Positions 58,441-64,000 of a stretch of DNA of 64,000 nt are shown here, in pieces. Position 1 is the stretch's first letter; every line of letters begins with the position of its first letter. Below the pieces are notes generated by a model. It saw only the letters and a program-made list of their open reading frames with translations, was not told the DNA's origin and did not search any database. A program made the position numbers and the translations under genes. The stretch is from Stomoxys calcitrans (taxonomy: Eukaryota; Arthropoda; Insecta; Diptera; Muscidae). Where the stretch lies: NCBI RefSeq assembly GCF_963082655.1, contig NC_081556.1:155310559-155374558 (forward strand), read 5' to 3'.

Positions 58441-59160
58441 TGTACTAAGTTCGGCCGGGCCGTATCTTGAGAACCCACCACCATGGATCCTGCTAAACAT
58501 TTACACAAATAAATTTAATTGAAGGACATAAATTTATTCTGTATACCAGATTTCTGCCAAACCAAGTAAAAATTAAAGCCTCTAGGAAACGAACAAGCGG
58601 AGATGGGCTTGTATGGGAGCTATATCAGGTTAATGACCGATATGAACCGTACAAGGCAAAGTTGTTAAAAGCCGTAACAGATCACTAGATACAAAAGTTC
58701 AGCCAAATCGGACAAAAATGTGAGAAATCGGAGATCTGGTTATATGGAACCTATGTTAGGTTATAGACCGATTTAAACCGTACTGGGCATGGTTGTTGGG
58801 AGTCGTTAAGGAACACTTCATGCAAAATTTCAGCCCCATAAGATTGTAATTGTGGCTTGTAGGGGCTCAAGATGTCAAATGGGCAGAACGGTTTATATGG
58901 GAGCCATATCCAAATCATCTACCGATATGGTCTATTTACAATTCCCAACGACCTACATCAATAAAAAGTATCTGTGAAACATTTCAAGCGGCTAACTTAA
59001 TGTTTTCGACCGCTGTCGTGCGGACGGACATGGCTACATCGACTCAGAATGTCGAGACAATCAAGAATATACATAATTTATGTGGTCGCACATCAATATT
59101 TCGAGGTGTTACCAACGGAATGACTAAGTTAGTATAATGCTATGGTGGTGGGTATAAAAA
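58441..59160 (-). mobile_element. DINE-like family A element, variant
   Basis: In reverse it runs from 'taagttcggccgggccgtatcttgagaacccaccaccatgg' to 'tatggtggtgggtataaaaac', with three units carrying 'tatatgggagctatatcaggttaatgaccgat'. The CCACCACC ends differ from the CCCTCCACC ends of its neighbour, so this is a distinct subfamily. Confidence 0.75.
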
Positions 59161-60279
59161 CAAGCAAAAACGTTTCTTTATTACCTTTGTGTAACACAAA
59201 GTTATCCTTGTATTTTAATTGCGAGCAAACAAATCAGAGTTTAAGCAATACAATCACAAAGAATATGACTGATTATACTGTGCCACTGGGGCAAAAAAAG
59301 GCCTTTAAGTTTAATGCTAAATATAAGTATCCATTGTGATTCGCTTGAATGGCCTACGCCATGGTGTTATCTATTGACCCAATAAAAAGGTTCAAGTTTT
59401 ATATTTTTGCAAAAAATCCTTATCGCTTGAAATGTTGTTATAGAAATCTTGCAAATACATAATATTTATTTTGCAAAATCACTTGTCATAAATATTTGCA
59501 CATGTTTATCTCTTATTCTGTGAAATTGAAAATCATTTATAACAAGTTTAAGAAACCAGTAACATTGTAGCGGTAAATTTTTAAAATATTTTTTGGTTAT
59601 AAATCCACATTTCGTCACTTGGCTAAAGCAACACATCTTAGCCATCATTCAAAGGTGGAGAATTTCCAAAAACTGGTCATTCCAGTTGTATTTTCTACTA
59701 CCATGTCGTGACTCGTTGTGATCTTTGAGCGTTGTGCCCTCCTCTACTTCACTTCACCATGGTTATTAACAAGCGGGAGCACCATGCCGCTTCCATGTTA
59801 ATGACGTTATAAAGACCGGATGAACGAGCAGCAAACTATGTTTAGTAATGCCAAGTCTAGTTAATCATTGAACATTTCTTTATATTTGTTTTTTTTTATT
59901 AAAATTACGTTTTTCTTCTCCATATAAGCTTACGTTTTTCTATTTTCAAAATTTTTTTCAAAATGACAACAACAACCACTCTCTTTGATTTTTTTTATGT
60001 TCAACTGAACAAAAGAACACAATTTTTCTATTTCTCTTCGAAATTTCTTTCGTTGTTAACAATCCCGCCAAAGATAGCCAATCCGATCCGTGTCCATTAA
60101 AATTTCGTTCACAACTAAAATGCTAAGCTGAAGCGATCACAAAGTAAACCCACTCAAAATATAAGGCGCGAATATTTTACCATGATGATGACGATGGTGA
60201 CAGTTGACAGGGTTGTTTACTGGCCGCCCAGGGCCTTGCCTACGTTAGGGGCCCCTATTAAAGAGGGGTGAAAATCATT
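59161..60279. other. Unassigned AT-rich intergenic DNA
   Basis: No gene was recognised. A palindrome-like 'catgg...ccatg' pair with 'gcaccatgccgcttccatg' lies near 59757-59800. Confidence 0.35.
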
Positions 60280-60384
60280 AAAACAAACTGTTGTTCCATT
60301 TGGACTCAAAAATGCCTAAACGGGTTTTATTTCGAAATTTTAATAAATTTGTGTAGGTAGGTCTGAAAGGAATAATAGTCTACA
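60280..60384 (+). repeat. Helitron-like family C scrap (5' end)
   Basis: The sequence 'tgttgttccatttggactcaaaaatgcctaaacgg' followed by 'gtgtaggtaggtctgaaaggaataatag' matches the first ~100 bp of family C units. Confidence 0.6.
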
Positions 60385-60550
60385 CCCAGAGAAAAGTTGA
60401 AACCAAATGTGCTCATTTCAGTACCATACGGTATTGATAGTAAAGCAACTCCGTATGGTACAAAAGCATTACCGGATAGTATGGATGAATGATAGATTTC
60501 GCCGCGGCAAAAAACATAGTAATTAGTAGCACCATATTTCATCATGGTTC
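60385..60550. mobile_element. Possible MITE-like segment
   Basis: It contains the inverted words 'taccatacgg' and 'ccgtatggta' around 'tattgatagtaaagcaa', a sequence partly shared with 37614-37786. It starts 'cacccagagaaaagttg'. The right end is not defined. Confidence 0.3.
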
Positions 60551-60554
60551 AATA

Positions 60555-62765
60555 TTTGTCCCCCGAACAAAACACGAGAAACTAAATTGATCACGTTTGA
60601 TAGATGGAAGGCATTCATCTAGCGTGTTAGATGTACGATCAATCCGTGGAGCGAATATAGATTCAGATCATTACCTTGTTGCAGCAAAGGTTCGCACCCG
60701 TTTGAACATGGCGAGGAAAGTACGATCTGACACTGCACGGAAGCTGGACATTGAAAAGCTGCAACACAACAAATGACAGCGGCATACTCCACTCGACCAA
60801 CCCAACTGCTTGGTGAAAGCACTCCTTGGTCCGATAATATAATGGCGCAGTGGCAAACTATTGCCCACTCCATGGAAAATGCCGCGAAATCCGTACTTGG
60901 GTACCGGAAGCCTCCTCCAAGAAACCCATGGAACGACCAAGTCGTCGAGATACTACTGAAGCCAAGAATGCGGCATATAGAGCAACACTGCAATCAGTAG
61001 CAACGCGCCAGATGAAGGAGAGGTATAGGAAGAAAAGGAGAGAGGAGAAACGTCTATTCCGCAGAAATAGAAAGGAAATGGAAAGACGTGAGTGTGAGCG
61101 AATTGAGATGTACAGGAGTCAGAATGAAGTCCGGAAATTCTACCAAAGAATTAAACATCAAACCGATGGCTTTGGTGCGGGCACATCCTCCTGCAAAGCC
61201 AAAGAAGGAAATCTGGTAACTGACACAGATAACATGTGGAGGATATGGAAAGAACATTTTACCCAACTGCTAGAGTCCGACGTTGGCTGCGAAGAGGATA
61301 CCGCAGAACCAATCCCTGATGATGGTTCAGAATGAGGTCTAAGTAGCAATGGCCCGACTAAAGAACAACAAGGCAGCAGGAGTCGACGGGTTACCCGCTG
61401 AACTACTTAAGACCGGAGGCGACACGCTGATAAGGCGTATGCATCAGCTTATCTGCGCAATCTGGCTAAAAGAACGCATAACCGATGATTGGAACCTCAG
61501 CATACTATGTCCTGTGCACAAGAAAGGAGACAAGACGGAATGTGCCAATTACAGAGGAATAAGTCTCCTCCCCATCGAGCGTACTGTGTGAAAGAATAAA
61601 ACCTAAAGTCAATGAGATAATTGGGCCCTATCAATGCGGCTTTAAACCTGGTAAATCCACCCTAGACCAGATATTCACACTGCGCCAAATCCTGGAAAAT
61701 ACCCGAGAAGGACAAATAAACACCTACCATCTCCTTGTTGACTACAAAGCCGCCTTCGATACTCCTTTACGTTCAAAGGTATTTCAATCCATGTCTGAGT
61801 TTGGTATCCCTACAAAATGAATAAGACTCTGCAGGATGAAACTTGCTGATACGCGTTCTCAAGTAAGAATAGGAAAGAATCTCTCGGAACCATTTAATAC
61901 CAAACGAGGTTTCAGACATGGAGACAGCCTATCGTGTGATCTCTTTAATAACCTGCTGGAGAAGATTATACGAGATGCAGATGTGAATAGATATGGCACA
62001 CTAATCACAAGAGAACACAGACTACTCGCCTATGCCGACGACATCGATATCATAGGTCGGTCACCGGAAGTAGTAACTGCAGCCTTTGAAGGAATCGAAA
62101 GAGAGTCAGTGAAAATGGGTCTTGCAATAAATGGAGATAATACGAAATGGATGGTTTAAACTCCCAAAAAGCCTTGCACAACCGAGCAGATAAAGAAAAC
62201 GGAGAAAGTTGTGAACCACAACTTTGAGATAGTCAGTAACTTTATGTACCTCGCCACCGCCATAACCGTAATGACACCAGATTTGAGATTAAGCGAAGAA
62301 TAATACTGGCAAACAGATGCTACTTTGGACTAAGTAGGCAGTTTAGAAACAAGACCACCGCTCGACAGACGAAGATTACATTATACAAGACACTGATACT
62401 ACCCGTGCTGTTATATGGTTCTGATGCATGGGTATTTGTGAAAGCGGATGAGGCAGTGCTTGGAGTATTTGAGAGAAAGATTCTTCGTAAAATATATGGA
62501 CCAGTTTGCGTTAATGGAGAATATAGGCGACGTATGAACCACGAGGTGTATGAGTTGTATGACGACAATAGCATAGTTACACGCATCAAAATACAACGAC
62601 TGCATAGGCTCAGAATGGATGAAGAAGCTCCAGCAAATAAGTCTTTTGAAGGCAAACACGGTGGTACACGCAAACCGGGAAGACCAAAAGCCCGATGGAA
62701 AGATCAAGTTGTGGGAGACACCTCGAAACTTGGTGTCAGAGATTTTAGAATGAGCGCAGAATTTC
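60555..62765 (+). pseudogene. RTE-like non-LTR retrotransposon, 5'-truncated and frameshifted
   Basis: The order of parts matches an RTE-clade ORF. The endonuclease end comes first (SSVLDVRSIRGANIDSDHYLV). A basic, coiled linker is at 60850-61335. RT fingers follow (KNNKAAGVDGLPAELLKTGG, PVHKKGDKTECANYRGISLL at 61349-61591). RT continues in other frames (GPYQCGFKPGKSTLDQIFTL, LLVDYKAAFD) to the catalytic YADD (62031-62042), then the C-terminal RILRKIYGP-type region and GEYRRRMNHEVYELYDDNSI. Several frameshifts and stops make it inactive. It ends where a family A piece begins. Confidence 0.8.
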
Positions 62766-62779
62766 AACCAGGTATCTTT

Positions 62780-62937
62780 ACGCGTACGAACGCTATCGTG
62801 ATTTCGACAGACGGACGGACGGACAGACGTGGCTGGAAAATATATACTCAATGGAGTCTTAGATGAATATTTCGAGGTGTTACTAACGGAATGACCAGAT
62901 TAGTATACTCCCATTCTACGGTGGTGGGTATAAAAAC
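62780..62937 (-). repeat. DINE-like family A fragment (5' end)
   Basis: Reverse head block: 'cgtgatttcgacagacggacggacggacagacgtggc', 'atgaatatttcgaggtgttactaacggaatgac' and 'ctacggtggtgggtataaaaac'. It abuts the RTE fragment. Confidence 0.75.
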
Positions 62938-62994
62938 TGTTGTTTTAGCAAACATTCTTGCTGTTCCGAATAACAAATTTTGTTGAGTGTAGCA

Positions 62995-63480
62995 CCACTA
63001 GGAGTATACTAATCTATTCATTCGGTTTGTAACACCTTAAAATATTCATCTCGGACCTGATCGGCTCGACAATCTGATTCAATCTAGTCTAGTGAGTCGA
63101 AATCACGATATTGGTCGAATGCGTAAAGCTAGGCGATTGCAAACTTGCACAGATACTTCATATTGATATAGGTCGTTTGGGATTGCAATGACCCATATTA
63201 GTTAAGATTTGGATATAGCTCCAATATAAAGTAGTCCTTCGATTTGACTTCTTGAGCCCTAATTGCTATCCATTTTGAATAAAATTTTGCACGTATGATT
63301 CTGTTATTACTCCCAACATTTGTGCTACGGTCCGAATCGGTTTATAACCAAAATATATATATTCCATATAAACCGATCCCCTGATTAGCTTTCTACGACT
63401 CCCGAAAGCTTAAATTTTTGCCTGGTATAGGCGGAAATTTGATTCGATCCGGCCGAATTTAGCACGTTTTTACTTGTTTT
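62995..63480 (+). repeat. DINE-like family A element, short and diverged
   Basis: It starts within the head ('aggagtatactaatctattcattcggtttgtaacacc'), has about two units and ends 'ttcgatccggccgaatttagcacgtttttacttgttt'. The microsatellite is lost. Confidence 0.65.
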
Positions 63481-63740
63481 CGATCTTTGTCTATATCTTC
63501 CGCCTTGCCAGTTCTGCCCACCTGCAAAATTCTTATCTTATAATCATAACACTACAAAATTGATATGATGGTTAAGTTGTCCAAAGCTACTTTGAAATCA
63601 GCAGAGCAAAAATATTATCAAAAACGCCATTCTCCGCTAACGGCTTGACAAGCAAGAAAACTTTCAATGTGATATACTGGGGATTGGTGGCCCGTACACT
63701 GGCTATTGCCTCAGGGTGCGAATTATTTTATTTGATATAC
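63481..63740. other. Short unassigned spacer
   Basis: No gene or repeat was recognised. Confidence 0.3.
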
Positions 63741-64000
63741 ATTTCACCATGAATTGGAAAGGAGCGAATTTAGAGCAGCGATGTATGAATTCGCTGAAAT
63801 TAAACATAATGAATTGTGTTAAGAACTCCGACATCTGTGCCGAATATGATCCTTGTCGGTCTATATCGGAATATACCACCTATATATACAGATCTTCTAA
63901 TTTTAGGTCACTGAAACTTGAAACAGTGAGTTGCGCGTTGAGAACTCCAATATTGGGGCCGACTATGGTCTAAATCGGACTATATTTTAATATAGTCCTT
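63741..64000 (+). repeat. DINE-like family A fragment running off the window
   Basis: Diverged units with 'attcgctgaaattaaacataatgaattgtgttaagaactccgacatctg' and 'cactgaaacttgaaacagtgagttg' resemble the 'gggacagtgagttgtgttag' subfamily of 1-692. It continues past the window end. Confidence 0.5.

Noticed and set aside
60671..60993. Minus-strand ORFs of 89 and 124 codons
   Set aside because: They are antisense to the RTE-like endonuclease and linker region.
1..64000. Regular ~150-bp repeats with conserved cores, resembling a CRISPR array
   Set aside because: The repeats are long, degenerate internal units of dispersed transposons, occur on both strands in many places, and have no cas genes or leader. 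The sequence is eukaryotic.

Overview
The window looks like nuclear DNA of a higher fly, most likely a calyptrate or muscid. It is AT-rich, its genes are split by introns with GT-AG borders, and it is crowded with dispersed repeats of a type common in fly genomes. Nothing points to a prokaryote, plasmid or virus. The species is inferred, not proven.

Two genes can be supported, both on the minus strand and arranged head to tail. They encode paralogous 12-helix MFS sugar transporters of the facilitated trehalose transporter (Tret1-like) group. Gene 1 has five coding exons between 20156 and 7814 (529 aa) and a 10.5-kb second intron. Gene 2 has four coding exons between 42803 and 41057 (514 aa) and compact introns. 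Both exon sets join in frame and give full-length proteins with the expected family motifs. Both genes have an AG splice-acceptor-like site just before the ATG, which suggests a non-coding first exon. About 1.7 kb upstream of gene 1 (21893-21973) lies a short decayed copy of the intron 1/exon 2 border, probably from a lost third paralogue or a local duplication.

Most of the remaining sequence is transposon-derived. (A) The largest group is a DINE/Helentron-like non-autonomous family with a TATACCC...GGGTATA hairpin start, a GTCCGTCTGTC microsatellite and ~150-bp internal repeats; more than a dozen copies are seen. (B) A related family starts with a CCACTACTGTGG hairpin. (C) A Helitron-like family ends in a GC hairpin plus CTAG and carries a captured SINE piece. 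A tRNA-derived SINE family with A and B boxes is present in about 15 copies, several nested in A, B or C. There are also fragments of an RNase H-bearing non-LTR retrotransposon, an RTE-like retrotransposon and a Penelope-like element with a GIY-YIG-type region, a deletion-derived Tigger/pogo element with intact ends and a 126-codon ORF, a mariner-like remnant, and several MITE-like elements.

Layout: 1-5.7 kb repeats; 5.7-7.8 kb gene 1 downstream flank; 7.8-20.2 kb gene 1 with its transposon-filled intron; 20.2-21.9 kb probable gene 1 promoter and leader region; 22-41 kb repeats and unassigned AT-rich DNA; 41-42.8 kb gene 2; 43-64 kb repeats. No defence locus, CRISPR array or clearly new multigene system was found. 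The most notable points are the transporter pair with its relic exon, the composite Helitron-plus-SINE family, and the in-frame transposon chimeras.
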